Assembly (NCBI RefSeq): GCF_009665255.1
Contig: NZ_CP035686.1
Span: forward strand, 248,001-312,000
DNA from: Vibrio metoecus
GTDB lineage: Bacteria; Pseudomonadota; Gammaproteobacteria; Enterobacterales; Vibrionaceae
Length of the DNA stretch: 64,000 nucleotides
Direction of reading: 5' to 3'
Below are positions 37,422-46,408 of this stretch, in pieces. How positions within the stretch are numbered: position 1 is the stretch's first letter; every line of letters begins with the position of its first letter. A program made the translations under genes and the position numbers. The notes below the pieces were generated by a model, which did not search any database, was not told the DNA's origin, and worked only from the letters and a program-made list of their open reading frames with translations.

Positions 37422-37446
37422 TGGTCTATTTCATGCTCATAGCGAG

Positions 37447-38763
37447 TTATTTTTTCGCGACTTTTAGGCCAGCATTGATATCCATAACGTCTTGCTCACT
37501 CAGAGTACCAATTGCTTGACGCAGTTGCAGCACACTCAGAATGTAGTTATAGCGAGCATTCGAGAGATTTTTGTTGGCATCGTACAGACGACGTGTCGCA
37601 TCGAGCACATCAACAATGGTACGTGTACCGACATCAAAACCCGCTTCGGTGGCTTCCAGTGCAGACTTCGCTGAAATCACCGCTTGTTCGTAGGCACGCA
37701 GTGCACCAATTGAAGCGTTAATGTTGTTGTTGTACGCACGTACATCTTTAACTACTGAACGGTAAGCGGCTTCCAGATCTTGGCTCGCAGCCACATAAGC
37801 AAATTCAGCCTGCTTGGTCTGTGAAGTTGTGTTACCACCGGTGTACAAAGGAACCGACAGATTCACACCGATTTTGAAATCGTTGTATTCTTCACCTGAG
37901 GTACCTTTGGCATTGTCATTGCTGTTATTGCCATAGTTATAGCCGCCATCCAAAGTCAGTGAAGGCAGATGACCAGAGCTGGCAAGCGAGATATTGTCGC
38001 GCGCCACGTCTTGGCTGATACGAGCCGACAATAGTGACAGGTTTTGCTGCTGGGCTTTCTCGATCAGTGCTTCTGTTGAGTCAGTAGTACGACTTGCCGC
38101 AAAACGCTTGGTGTCTAACACCGCTAGCTTAGAATATTCTTGGCCAGTGATTTCACGTAGGGTTTCGTAGCTGTTGGTCAAACTGTTTTCCGCCAACACT
38201 TCATCAGCCAATACACCATCATATTGTGCTTGTGCATCATGCACGTCGGTAATCGCTGACAAACCGACTTCAAAGCGTTGCTTGGTTTGCTCAAGTTGAC
38301 GACCCACTGCGGCTTTTTCTGCACGCACAAACTCTAGGTTATCTTGAGCGCGTAGCACTTCAAAATAAGCCTGTGCCACACGTAAGATTAAGCCTTGTTG
38401 CGCCGCAGCATACTGAGAATCTGCTTGGCGGGCTTTTTTCTCAGCTGTATCTAAGCTTACCCAGCTAGAACGTTGGTACAGTTCTTGTGAAAAGCTGATG
38501 CCGGCAGAGAGAAGATCACTTTCGCGTGGGTCTTGATCACTGCGGTTGATATTGTAACCAGCCGTCAGATTAATTTGTGGTAAAAGGGCACTACGGCTAG
38601 AGGTTACCGCTTCAAACGCAGCATCACGTTGAGCCGCTACACTAAGTAACTGGGGATCATTTTCTTTCGCTTGGTTATAAATCTCTGCCAGGTTTTCCGC
38701 CCAAACGGCAGAGCTTAGTGTGCCTAGCGCAGCACTAACAAATAATGGAAGCAGTTTTTTCAT
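37447..38763 (-). CDS. tolC: outer-membrane efflux channel TolC
   Basis: Trimeric outer-membrane channel-tunnel used by RND and other multidrug pumps, type I secretion (for example of RTX toxin in V. cholerae) and bile resistance. The signal peptide MKKLLPLFVSAALGTLSSA is cleaved before ENLAEIYNQAK. Two outer-membrane efflux repeats follow, with long helices (TKQRFEVGLSAITDVHDAQ; GFDVGTRTIVDVLDATRR). The 438-residue mature-length architecture is normal. I placed the start at 38763, preceded by AGGA, rather than the upstream in-frame ATG at 38805, which would put residues before a normal signal peptide. Confidence 0.95.
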   Translation of the reverse strand: MKKLLPLFVSAALGTLSSAVWAENLAEIYNQAKENDPQLLSVAAQRDAAFEAVTSSRSALLPQINLTAGYNINRSDQDPRESDLLSAGISFSQELYQRSSWVSLDTAEKKARQADSQYAAAQQGLILRVAQAYFEVLRAQDNLEFVRAEKAAVGRQLEQTKQRFEVGLSAITDVHDAQAQYDGVLADEVLAENSLTNSYETLREITGQEYSKLAVLDTKRFAASRTTDSTEALIEKAQQQNLSLLSARISQDVARDNISLASSGHLPSLTLDGGYNYGNNSNDNAKGTSGEEYNDFKIGVNLSVPLYTGGNTTSQTKQAEFAYVAASQDLEAAYRSVVKDVRAYNNNINASIGALRAYEQAVISAKSALEATEAGFDVGTRTIVDVLDATRRLYDANKNLSNARYNYILSVLQLRQAIGTLSEQDVMDINAGLKVAKK

Positions 38764-38926
38764 CGGTCCTATTCCTGACGTGATGTGAAAGGATTTATTC
38801 CTCAAGAGTTTAACTCAAATTGGTGGTAATTCACCCGAAACTTTGCACTTTTTTACACTTAACTATCCACTTGTGCAATAAAATTTATGACCCACTTAAA
38901 AAATAAAATAAATTTTATATAAAAAG

Positions 38927-38955
38927 TTGAGTCACCACTTGGTGGTCGGTAAATT
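38927..38955 (+). promoter_or_regulatory. candidate nudF promoter with operator-like palindrome
   Basis: TTGAGT (38927-38932), 17-base spacer, TAAATT (38950-38955). Inside the spacer lies the palindrome ACCAC-TTG-GTGGT (38934-38946), where a repressor could block polymerase. The surrounding tolC-nudF divergent gap (38764-38995) is very AT-rich. Confidence 0.3.
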
Positions 38956-38995
38956 CCGCGAGTAAACTATAAAATTCTCTATATAGGAGGTACGA

Positions 38996-39622
38996 ATGCA
39001 AGACGCGAATCAGCAGCCAGTCTCTTTTAATAAGAAAGATGTCGAAATCCTTAACAAAGAGACACTCTTTAAAGGTTTCTTCCGCATGATTAAGTATCGC
39101 TTCAAGCATAAACGCTTTGCGGGAGGCTGGAGTGAGCCGATCGAGCGAGAGATGTTTGAGCGTGGTCATGCCGCTGCCATGCTGCCGTACGATCCTATCC
39201 GTGACCAAGTGGTGATCATTGAGCAGATCCGCGTGGGAGCTTTAGAACATGAACAGCCTTGGCAACTGGAAATTGTTGCAGGGGTCATTGATACCGAAGA
39301 GAGCTCTGAACAAGTCGTGCGTCGTGAGGCGATGGAAGAAGCGGGGCTGACTGTAGGGCGGATTGAGAAAATCACGTCTTACTATCCTTCTTCTGGTGGA
39401 TGTTCTGAAAAGCTGGATGTTTTTATTGGTGAGGTCGATTGTTCACAAGCAGGTGGTCTTCATGGTTTAGACTGTGAAGGAGAGGACATCAAAGTGCATG
39501 TAATGAGCCGTCAGGATGCCTACCAATTAGTTTTGCAGGGACGAATTGAAAATGGTGCTTCAATCATCGCCTTACAGTGGTTGGAGCTGAATTATCAGCC
39601 ATTACAACAGCAATGGCAGTAA
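38996..39622 (+). CDS. nudF: ADP-ribose pyrophosphatase
   Basis: Nudix hydrolase that cleaves ADP-ribose to AMP and ribose 5-phosphate. The Nudix box G-x5-E-x7-R-E-x2-E-E-x-G is complete (GVIDTEESSEQVVRREAM then EEAGL). Length 208 fits E. coli NudF (209). A strong GGAGG lies 6 bases before the ATG. It heads the conserved run nudF-yqiB-cpdA-yqiA-parE, divergent from tolC exactly as in E. coli. Confidence 0.95.
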   Translation: MQDANQQPVSFNKKDVEILNKETLFKGFFRMIKYRFKHKRFAGGWSEPIEREMFERGHAAAMLPYDPIRDQVVIIEQIRVGALEHEQPWQLEIVAGVIDTEESSEQVVRREAMEEAGLTVGRIEKITSYYPSSGGCSEKLDVFIGEVDCSQAGGLHGLDCEGEDIKVHVMSRQDAYQLVLQGRIENGASIIALQWLELNYQPLQQQWQ

Positions 39623-39628
39623 TAAGTG

Positions 39629-40075
39629 ATGAGTCAATTGACAGCAAGAAAACCTTATCATGTTGATCTACCTGAATTAATGCGGGTTTATGAGACCAAC
39701 TACGCCAAACTGAATGCTCTGTTGCCTGTGCAGCCGGAGGTCGGTGATGTGCGTTGTTATCAAGCTGCTCAAATGACTTATCAACTGGAAGTGCTAGAGG
39801 TCACAAAGTACACAACTTTGTTGGAGATTTGTCAAAGTGATGACTTGTCAGTATTTCCATTGCCAACTATGTCTGTCAGGCTGTACCACGATGCTCGCGT
39901 GGCCGAGGTTTGCGCCAGTGAACAATTAGGGCGAGTGCTACCGCGTTATGAATATCCGAACGAAAACATGGTGCAACCCGACGAAAAAGTACAACTGAAT
40001 CGTTTTTTAGGTGATTGGCTGACTTTTTGCCTTAAGCATGGCATTAGCCGTAGCCCGATCTCCCTATCACAATAA
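39629..40075 (+). CDS. yqiB: DUF1249 protein YqiB
   Basis: Cytoplasmic protein of unknown biochemical role in the DUF1249 family, with 148 residues. The family start LMRVYETNYAKLNALLP is clear, and the YEYPNENMVQPDEKVQLNRF segment near the C-terminus is typical. It lies 3-6 bases after nudF and before cpdA, a conserved position. The start is either GTG (39626) or the adjacent ATG (39629). Confidence 0.88.
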   Translation: MSQLTARKPYHVDLPELMRVYETNYAKLNALLPVQPEVGDVRCYQAAQMTYQLEVLEVTKYTTLLEICQSDDLSVFPLPTMSVRLYHDARVAEVCASEQLGRVLPRYEYPNENMVQPDEKVQLNRFLGDWLTFCLKHGISRSPISLSQ

Positions 40076-40099
40076 ATTACAGAGTTAGGTTTACCGATT

Positions 40100-40918
40100 T
40101 TGAAAGTGTCGTCTCAATCAGAGGATTCATCCGTCAAGCTTATTCAGATCACGGACACCCATTTGTTCGCTGCTGAAGATGGGAGCTTGCTCAGCGTGAA
40201 TACGGCTGACAGTTTTGCCGCTGTGGTTGCGGCCATTGGTGAAGAGCAGGTCGAATTTGATGCCATTCTCGCCACCGGTGATATTTCGCAAGACCACACA
40301 CCCGAGTCTTATCAACGCTTTGTGCGCGGTATTCAGCCGCTACAAAAAGCGTGTTATTGGCTGCCTGGTAATCATGATTACAAACCGAGTATGCACAGCG
40401 TACTGCCCACTCAGCAAATTCAAGCCGTTGAACATTTGTTGCTGGGGGAGTATTGGCAAGTGGTGTTACTCGATTCGCAAGTGGTTGGCGTTCCTCACGG
40501 CAAACTGAGTGAGCAGCAGTTACAACTGCTGGATCATAAGCTGACCGAATATCCAGACCGTCACACCTTAGTGCTGCTGCACCATCATCCGCTCTTGGTT
40601 GGAAGCGCTTGGCTTGATCAACACACACTCAAAGAGAGCGAGCGTTTTTGGGATGTCGTCGCCAAGCATAGCAATGTCAAAGCCATTGTGTGTGGCCATG
40701 TGCATCAGGATATGGATCGCCTTCATCTTGGTGCTCGTGTGATGGCAACCCCATCCACCTGCGTGCAGTTTAAGCCCAATTCGCAAGACTTTGCGTTAGA
40801 CAACTGTTCACCCGGCTGGCGTGAGTTGACTTTGCATGCCGATGGTCAGGTAAGCACTCAAGTGAAACGACTCAAACAAGGCCGCTTTTTACCTGACTTT
40901 AACTCGAACGGATACTGA
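40100..40918 (+). CDS. cpdA: 3',5'-cyclic-AMP phosphodiesterase CpdA
   Basis: Metallophosphoesterase that hydrolyses cAMP and so tunes CRP activity; in Vibrio this reaches competence, chitin use and biofilm. Metal-binding motifs run in order: QITDTHLF, ATGDISQDH, PGNHDYKP, LLHHHPLL and CGHVHQD. Length 272 agrees with E. coli (275). There is no ATG at the expected N-terminus: the start must be TTG (40100, with GTTAGG upstream) or GTG (40106), suggesting low translation efficiency. Confidence 0.94.
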   Translation: MKVSSQSEDSSVKLIQITDTHLFAAEDGSLLSVNTADSFAAVVAAIGEEQVEFDAILATGDISQDHTPESYQRFVRGIQPLQKACYWLPGNHDYKPSMHSVLPTQQIQAVEHLLLGEYWQVVLLDSQVVGVPHGKLSEQQLQLLDHKLTEYPDRHTLVLLHHHPLLVGSAWLDQHTLKESERFWDVVAKHSNVKAIVCGHVHQDMDRLHLGARVMATPSTCVQFKPNSQDFALDNCSPGWRELTLHADGQVSTQVKRLKQGRFLPDFNSNGY

Positions 40919-40919
40919 T

Positions 40920-41507
40920 ATGACGACTCGCCCTGCATTGCTGCTTTACATTCATGGCTTTAATAGCTCACCTTTGTCGCACAAAGCACAAGTGATGCAG
41001 CAGTATTGCCAACAGCACAGGCCTGATATCAAAGTCGTGGTACCCAAATTACCGAGCTTTCCAGCGCAAGCGGCGCAGCATCTGTTGTCTGTCGTGGAGC
41101 AATATAGCGAGGAATATCGCATCGGGCTGGTGGGCAGCTCGTTAGGCGGTTATCTTTCCACTTGGTTAAATGCCCAATTTGGCTTTCGCGCGGTACTGAT
41201 CAACCCTGCCGTAAAACCTTACGAACTATTAGCCGATTTCCTTGGTGAGCAAATCAATCCTTATACGAAAGAACACTACGTGCTCGAAGCGTGTCATATT
41301 GATGAGTTGAAAGCGCTCGATACGCCAGTGCTGAAACAGCCAAGCGATTTTTGGTTACTGCAGCAAAAAGGCGATGAAGTGCTCGATTACCGGCAAGCGG
41401 TGGACAAGTACCGAGCCGCCAAGCTGACGGTGGAAGAGGGCGGTGACCACAGTTTTGTCGATTTTGAGCGTTATCCAGAACGGATCATTGAATTTCTCAG
41501 CCTTTAA
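40920..41507 (+). CDS. yqiA: esterase YqiA (alpha/beta hydrolase)
   Basis: Small alpha/beta hydrolase with esterase activity in E. coli; the natural substrate is unknown. The N-terminal LLYIHGFNSSPLSHKAQVM forms the oxyanion region, the nucleophile elbow is GSSLGGYLS near residue 75, and the catalytic His is in GGDHSFVDFERY near the C-terminus. It has 195 residues and begins two bases after the cpdA stop, so the two are co-translated. parE follows after a 329-base gap. Confidence 0.92.
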   Translation: MTTRPALLLYIHGFNSSPLSHKAQVMQQYCQQHRPDIKVVVPKLPSFPAQAAQHLLSVVEQYSEEYRIGLVGSSLGGYLSTWLNAQFGFRAVLINPAVKPYELLADFLGEQINPYTKEHYVLEACHIDELKALDTPVLKQPSDFWLLQQKGDEVLDYRQAVDKYRAAKLTVEEGGDHSFVDFERYPERIIEFLSL

Positions 41508-41758
41508 TGGATCGCCGACTTTACTGTTTGCGGAGTCAATCTGCGTTTTGCTGCGCAAAGCTTCATAAATTTACTTGATACTTGCGCTGTGCCCTTGACA
41601 TCAGAGGGCTGCTTCCAGACTATGTTCCCCTTAGACTTTAGCGTGAAGGTTCCCAGTGACTGAGTGGCTTGCCGCGTGATCAACTCATGCGCTTTGCCTG
41701 AATACTCAGCTTGGGTTGACTTGAATGAACAACCCCAAATTAATGCGATTTTTCGCAC
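41504..41758 (-). CDS. uncertain small ORF, 84 codons
   Basis: Open frame in the gap between yqiA and parE, on the opposite strand, starting at GTG. It has no SD that I can see and no recognised family. The product would be basic, with no clear signal peptide or membrane segment. Codon use looks plausible, but length alone does not exclude chance. Its start lies in the region where the parE promoter is expected. Confidence 0.2.
   Translation of the reverse strand: MRKIALIWGCSFKSTQAEYSGKAHELITRQATQSLGTFTLKSKGNIVWKQPSDVKGTAQVSSKFMKLCAAKRRLTPQTVKSAIH
41716..41744 (+). promoter_or_regulatory. candidate promoter for parE-parC
   Basis: TTGACT (41716-41721), 17-base spacer, ATTAAT (41739-41744): five of six and four of six matches to sigma-70. 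It lies about 90 bases before the parE ATG. The remainder of the gap (41508-41836) shows only the doubtful minus-strand ORF. Confidence 0.4.
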
Positions 41759-41836
41759 AATTCATACACAAAAAAACGGGTTTTCACACAGCGCTGATAA
41801 AGTTACCAATCATGAGCAAATAAAGCATTCCGTATT

Positions 41837-43717
41837 ATGACTGAACAATATAATGCTGGCGCCATTGAGGTACTCAATGGCTTAGAACCAGTGCGTCGCA
41901 GACCGGGAATGTATACCGACACCACGCGTCCCAATCACCTTGGGCAAGAAGTGATCGACAACTCCGTCGATGAAGCGCTGGCCGGATACGCCTCGAAAAT
42001 TCAGGTAATTCTCCATGCCGATCAATCACTCGAAGTGATTGATGACGGGCGAGGTATGCCGGTGGACATTCACCCTGAAGAAAAAGTCTCTGGGGTGGAG
42101 CTGATTATGTGCAAACTGCACGCTGGTGGTAAGTTCTCCAACAAAAACTACCAATTCTCCGGTGGCTTACACGGGGTGGGGATTTCGGTGGTGAATGCGC
42201 TCTCCAAACGGGTAGAAGTCGCCGTGCGCCGTGATGGTCAAGTGTATGAAATTGCCTTTGAACATGGCGATAAAGTGACTGAACTGGCCGTCACTGGCAC
42301 GTGTGGCCGTCGCAATACCGGTACTAGCGTCCATTTCTGGCCAGATACCAAATACTTCGACTCACCGAATTTCTCCGTATCGCGTCTAGTGAATAACTTG
42401 CGCGCCAAGGCGGTACTTTGCCCCGGTTTAGAAATCATCTTTACCGATAAGGTCAACAACAACGAGCACCGCTGGTTGTACGAAGATGGTCTAAAAGACT
42501 ATCTGGCCGAAGGGGTGAAAGGTTATACCTTACTGCCGGAGGAGCCGTTTACGGGCGAATTTACCGCGCAAACCGAAGCAGCAACGTGGGCGGTGATTTG
42601 GCTACCCGAAGGTGGCGAATTGATCACCGAAAGCTACGTTAACCTGATCCCAACCGCGCAAGGCGGTACCCATGTCAACGGCTTACGCCAAGGCTTGCTG
42701 GATGCGATGCGCGAGTTTTGTGAGTTCCGCAATCTGCTGCCACGCGGGGTGAAATTGACAGGCGAAGATGTGTTTGACCGCTGTGCTTATGTACTGTCGA
42801 TCAAGATGCAAGATCCGCAATTTGCAGGCCAAACCAAAGAGCGCCTCTCTTCACGCCAATCGGCGGCGTTTGTTTCCGGCGTGGTGAAAGATGCGTTCAG
42901 CTTGTGGCTTAACGAAAAACCACAATTGGCAGAGCAGTTAGCCGAAGTTTGTATTGCCAACGCGCACAGCCGAATGCGTGCCAGCAAGAAAGTGGTGCGC
43001 AAGAAGATCGCTTCAGGCCCTGCCTTACCAGGTAAATTGACTGACTGTACAGTGCAAGACCTTAACCGCACTGAACTCTTCCTGGTGGAAGGGGATTCTG
43101 CGGGCGGCTCGGCAAAACAAGCGCGGGATCGTGAATTCCAAGCGGTAATGCCGCTGCGCGGGAAAATCCTCAATACGTGGGAAGTTTCTGCCGATCAGGT
43201 ACTGGCTTCACAAGAAGTACACGACATCTCGGTCGCATTGGGCATAGATCCCGATAACGACAACCTCGAAGCACTGCGCTACGGCAAAGTCTGTATTCTT
43301 GCCGATGCGGACTCGGATGGTCTGCACATCGCGACCTTGCTGTGTGCCCTATTTACTCGCCATTTCCGAGCGTTGGTGAAAGCCGGTCACGTCTATGTTG
43401 CCATGCCGCCGCTCTACCGCATCGACTGTGGTAAAGAGGTGTTCTACGCACTCGATGATCAGGAAAAAGAGGGCGTGTTAGAGCGCCTGAGCCAGAAAAA
43501 AGCCAAAGTGAACGTGCAACGCTTTAAAGGTCTGGGTGAAATGAACCCGCTGCAACTGCGTGAAACCACGATGGATCCCAACACTCGCCGCTTGGTGCAA
43601 TTGACCATTGATGATGCAGAAGCGACCGACGAGATGATGGATATGTTGCTAGGTAAAAAACGTGCGGATGATCGCCGTACTTGGCTGCAACGCAACGGCG
43701 ATATGGCAGAGGTGTAA
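41837..43717 (+). CDS. parE: DNA topoisomerase IV subunit B
   Basis: ATPase subunit of topoisomerase IV, which decatenates daughter chromosomes. GHKL ATPase motifs: EVIDNSVDEALAGYA, DDGRGMPV and GLHGVGISVVNALS. The TOPRIM domain has EGDSAGGSAKQARD and the metal-binding DADSDGLH. The C-terminus ends with the LGKKRADDRRTWLQRNGD segment. Length 626 is close to 630 in E. coli. The stop is three bases before the parC start, so subunits are made together, unlike E. coli where other genes lie between. Confidence 0.97.
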   Translation: MTEQYNAGAIEVLNGLEPVRRRPGMYTDTTRPNHLGQEVIDNSVDEALAGYASKIQVILHADQSLEVIDDGRGMPVDIHPEEKVSGVELIMCKLHAGGKFSNKNYQFSGGLHGVGISVVNALSKRVEVAVRRDGQVYEIAFEHGDKVTELAVTGTCGRRNTGTSVHFWPDTKYFDSPNFSVSRLVNNLRAKAVLCPGLEIIFTDKVNNNEHRWLYEDGLKDYLAEGVKGYTLLPEEPFTGEFTAQTEAATWAVIWLPEGGELITESYVNLIPTAQGGTHVNGLRQGLLDAMREFCEFRNLLPRGVKLTGEDVFDRCAYVLSIKMQDPQFAGQTKERLSSRQSAAFVSGVVKDAFSLWLNEKPQLAEQLAEVCIANAHSRMRASKKVVRKKIASGPALPGKLTDCTVQDLNRTELFLVEGDSAGGSAKQARDREFQAVMPLRGKILNTWEVSADQVLASQEVHDISVALGIDPDNDNLEALRYGKVCILADADSDGLHIATLLCALFTRHFRALVKAGHVYVAMPPLYRIDCGKEVFYALDDQEKEGVLERLSQKKAKVNVQRFKGLGEMNPLQLRETTMDPNTRRLVQLTIDDAEATDEMMDMLLGKKRADDRRTWLQRNGDMAEV

Positions 43718-43720
43718 CGA

Positions 43721-46006
43721 ATGTCTACAGAAATCAGCTTTGATGGCGTTGAACAGCTGCCGCTGCGCAAGTTTACCGAAGACGCTTATCTCAACTATTC
43801 GATGTACGTCATCATGGACCGTGCGTTGCCCTACATTGGCGATGGCTTAAAACCGGTTCAACGACGCATCATCTACGCGATGTCCGAGCTTGGGCTTTCG
43901 GCATCGGCCAAATACAAAAAATCAGCACGTACCGTGGGTGACGTACTGGGTAAATACCATCCGCATGGTGATTCGGCCTGTTACGAAGCCATGGTGTTGA
44001 TGGCGCAGCCATTCTCCTATCGCTATCCGTTGGTGGATGGTCAAGGCAACTGGGGTGCGCCGGACGATCCAAAATCGTTCGCGGCCATGCGTTATACCGA
44101 AGCCAAATTGTCAAAGTTTGCCGAGATTCTACTCAGTGAATTAGGCCAAGGCACGGTGGATTGGCAACCAAACTTTGACGGCACCATGCAAGAGCCGAAA
44201 ATGTTGCCTGCGCGCCTACCGCACATTCTGCTCAATGGTGTCACCGGCATCGCGGTCGGTATGGCGACCGACATTCCACCGCACAATGTGCGTGAAGTGG
44301 CGGAGGCGACGATTCACCTCATCGATAATCCTAACGCGCCGCTGACCGATTTAATGCAATACGTCAAAGGCCCAGATTTCCCGACCGAAGCAGAAATCAT
44401 CACTCCAACGGTTGAGCTAGAGAAGATCTACCGTTCGGGTCGTGGCAGCGTAAGAATGCGTGCCGTGTGGTGCAAAGAAGGTTCGGACATCGTGATCACT
44501 GCGCTGCCGCATCAAGTCTCTGGTGCGAAGTTGCTGGAGCAGATCGCCGCGCAAATGCGCGCCAAGAAACTGCCGATGGTGGAAGACTTGCGCGATGAAT
44601 CGGATCATGAAAACCCAACGCGTATCGTGATCGTGCCGCGCTCAAATCGAGTCGATTGCGATCTGCTGATGAACCATTTGTTCGCTTCAACGGATCTGGA
44701 AAAAAGTTTCCGCGTTAACCTGAACATGATTGGTCTCGACAATCGTCCTCAGGTTAAAGGTTTAGTGCAAATTCTGAGTGAGTGGATCAGCTTCCGTCGT
44801 GAAACGGTTCGCTCACGTTTGCAATACCGCCTCGATAAAGTGCTGGCTCGCTTGCACGTTTTGCAAGGTTTGCTGATCGCTTATCTCAACCTTGATGAAG
44901 TGATTGAGATCATCCGCAACGAAGACGACCCGAAAGCGGTGCTGATGGCGCGTTTCGATCTGACCGATATTCAAGCTGACGCGATCTTAGATACCAAGTT
45001 ACGCCACTTGGCGAAACTGGAAGAGATGAAGATCCGCGGTGAGCAAGATGAGCTGGAAAAAGAGCGCAAAAAACTGGAAGAGCTACTCGGCTCTGAACGT
45101 CGTCTCAATAATCTGCTCAAAAAAGAGATCAAAGCGGATGCCGACAAGTTTGGCGATGATCGCCGCTCACCACTGGTCGAACGCGAAGAAGCCAAAGCAT
45201 TGACCGAGCGTGACCTTATGCCAAGCGAAGCGATCACTGTGGTGCTGTCCGAAAAAGGTTGGATCCGCCATGCCAAGGGCCATGATGTGGATTGCCAAAG
45301 CCTGAACTACAAAGCAGGCGATAACTATCTCACCCATGCCTGTGGTAAGAGCAATCAGCAAGCGGTGTTCTTGGGCAGCGATGGCCGTAGTTACTCGCTC
45401 GAATCGCACACGCTGCCATCAGCACGTGGTCAAGGTGAGCCGATTACCGGACGCTTGAATGTGGCCGAAGGCACCACGATTCGTCAGGTTGTCATGGGTG
45501 AAGAAGATCAGCTCTGGCTGGTGGGTTCAGATGCCGGCTACGGCTTTGTGTGTAAAGGCGATGATCTGCTGTCGAAAAACCGCAGTGGTAAAGCGTTGAT
45601 CAACTTGCCGGAAAACTCGGAAGTGATGACCCCACAAGTGATTGCCGATCTGGATAAAGATGAGATTTTAGCCATTACCAACCAAGGGCGTATGTTGCTG
45701 TTCCCGATTAAGGATCTGCCGCAATTGAGCAAAGGTAAAGGTAACAAGATCATCAACATTCCTGCGGCGAAAGCGAAAACCCGTGAGGAAGTTCTGTCCA
45801 ATTTGATGGTACTACCACAAGGTGCCTCAATTACCCTGTATGCGGGCAAACGCAAACTGGGCTTGAAGGTGAGTGATCTGGATAACTTCCGTGGTGAGCG
45901 TGGCCGCCGTGGTGGCTTGCTGCCTCGTGGTTTACAGCGTGTGACCGCGATTGAGATTGAAAGCTCAGCTGAGCCGAACAGCACCGATAACAACGAAGAA
46001 GAATAA
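43721..46006 (+). CDS. parC: DNA topoisomerase IV subunit A
   Basis: DNA-breaking subunit of topoisomerase IV. The winged-helix region contains the quinolone-resistance segment KYHPHGDSACYEA. Ser85 there is the sensitive, wild-type residue (E. coli Ser80), and Glu89 is also unchanged. The active-site Tyr125 is in AAMRYTEA. The tower and coiled-coil follow, and the C-terminal beta-pinwheel carries repeats such as GEPITGRLNVAEG and GNKIINIPAAKAKT. Length 761 is usual. The gene ends at a strong terminator shared with yacG. Confidence 0.97.
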   Translation: MSTEISFDGVEQLPLRKFTEDAYLNYSMYVIMDRALPYIGDGLKPVQRRIIYAMSELGLSASAKYKKSARTVGDVLGKYHPHGDSACYEAMVLMAQPFSYRYPLVDGQGNWGAPDDPKSFAAMRYTEAKLSKFAEILLSELGQGTVDWQPNFDGTMQEPKMLPARLPHILLNGVTGIAVGMATDIPPHNVREVAEATIHLIDNPNAPLTDLMQYVKGPDFPTEAEIITPTVELEKIYRSGRGSVRMRAVWCKEGSDIVITALPHQVSGAKLLEQIAAQMRAKKLPMVEDLRDESDHENPTRIVIVPRSNRVDCDLLMNHLFASTDLEKSFRVNLNMIGLDNRPQVKGLVQILSEWISFRRETVRSRLQYRLDKVLARLHVLQGLLIAYLNLDEVIEIIRNEDDPKAVLMARFDLTDIQADAILDTKLRHLAKLEEMKIRGEQDELEKERKKLEELLGSERRLNNLLKKEIKADADKFGDDRRSPLVEREEAKALTERDLMPSEAITVVLSEKGWIRHAKGHDVDCQSLNYKAGDNYLTHACGKSNQQAVFLGSDGRSYSLESHTLPSARGQGEPITGRLNVAEGTTIRQVVMGEEDQLWLVGSDAGYGFVCKGDDLLSKNRSGKALINLPENSEVMTPQVIADLDKDEILAITNQGRMLLFPIKDLPQLSKGKGNKIINIPAAKAKTREEVLSNLMVLPQGASITLYAGKRKLGLKVSDLDNFRGERGRRGGLLPRGLQRVTAIEIESSAEPNSTDNNEEE

Positions 46007-46007
46007 A

Positions 46008-46037
46008 CAAGAGGAGCCATTTGGCTCCTCTTGCTTT
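46008..46037. terminator. terminator between parC and yacG
   Basis: 12-base arms CAAGAGGAGCCA/TGGCTCCTCTTG with a tight loop, followed by CTTTACT. It can act on both converging transcripts. Confidence 0.75.
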
Positions 46038-46054
46038 ACTCTCAAACCTGCGAA

Positions 46055-46252
46055 CTAATACTGATCTTCTAACCAACCATCGCTGTCGGACATATCAGGC
46101 GCGCCGGGAATGGCTTTTTCTTCATCTGCCCACTCACCAAAATCAATCATCTGACACTGTTTGCTACAAAATGGGCGGTGTGGGCTCTGTTCACCCCATT
46201 CCACGTCAGTGCCACATTGTGGGCATTTTACGATAGTGAGTTTTTCGGTCAT
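46055..46252 (-). CDS. yacG: DNA gyrase inhibitor / zinc protein YacG
   Basis: 65-residue zinc-binding protein that in E. coli binds GyrB and inhibits gyrase. The four-cysteine site is complete: C-x2-C in VKCPQCGT and C-x3-C in RPFCSKQC, followed by MIDFGEWADEE and an acidic tail. It is the last gene of the pil-coaE-zapD-yacG run. It is separated from zapD by about 156 bases in which I see no gene. Confidence 0.93.
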   Translation of the reverse strand: MTEKLTIVKCPQCGTDVEWGEQSPHRPFCSKQCQMIDFGEWADEEKAIPGAPDMSDSDGWLEDQY

Positions 46253-46408
46253 AACGCAGTCCTATTGAAAAACAGCAATGGCTTATCCTCTTCCAACCCG
46301 CAACGCCAAGTTGTGTGGGGATACTCTTCATCAAAGCCAAGCTGAGAATGTATTTTCGGTTCGCAACATTGTTTCGCAAAAAGTCGTTTCGAGAAAAGGT
46401 TGCGAGTT

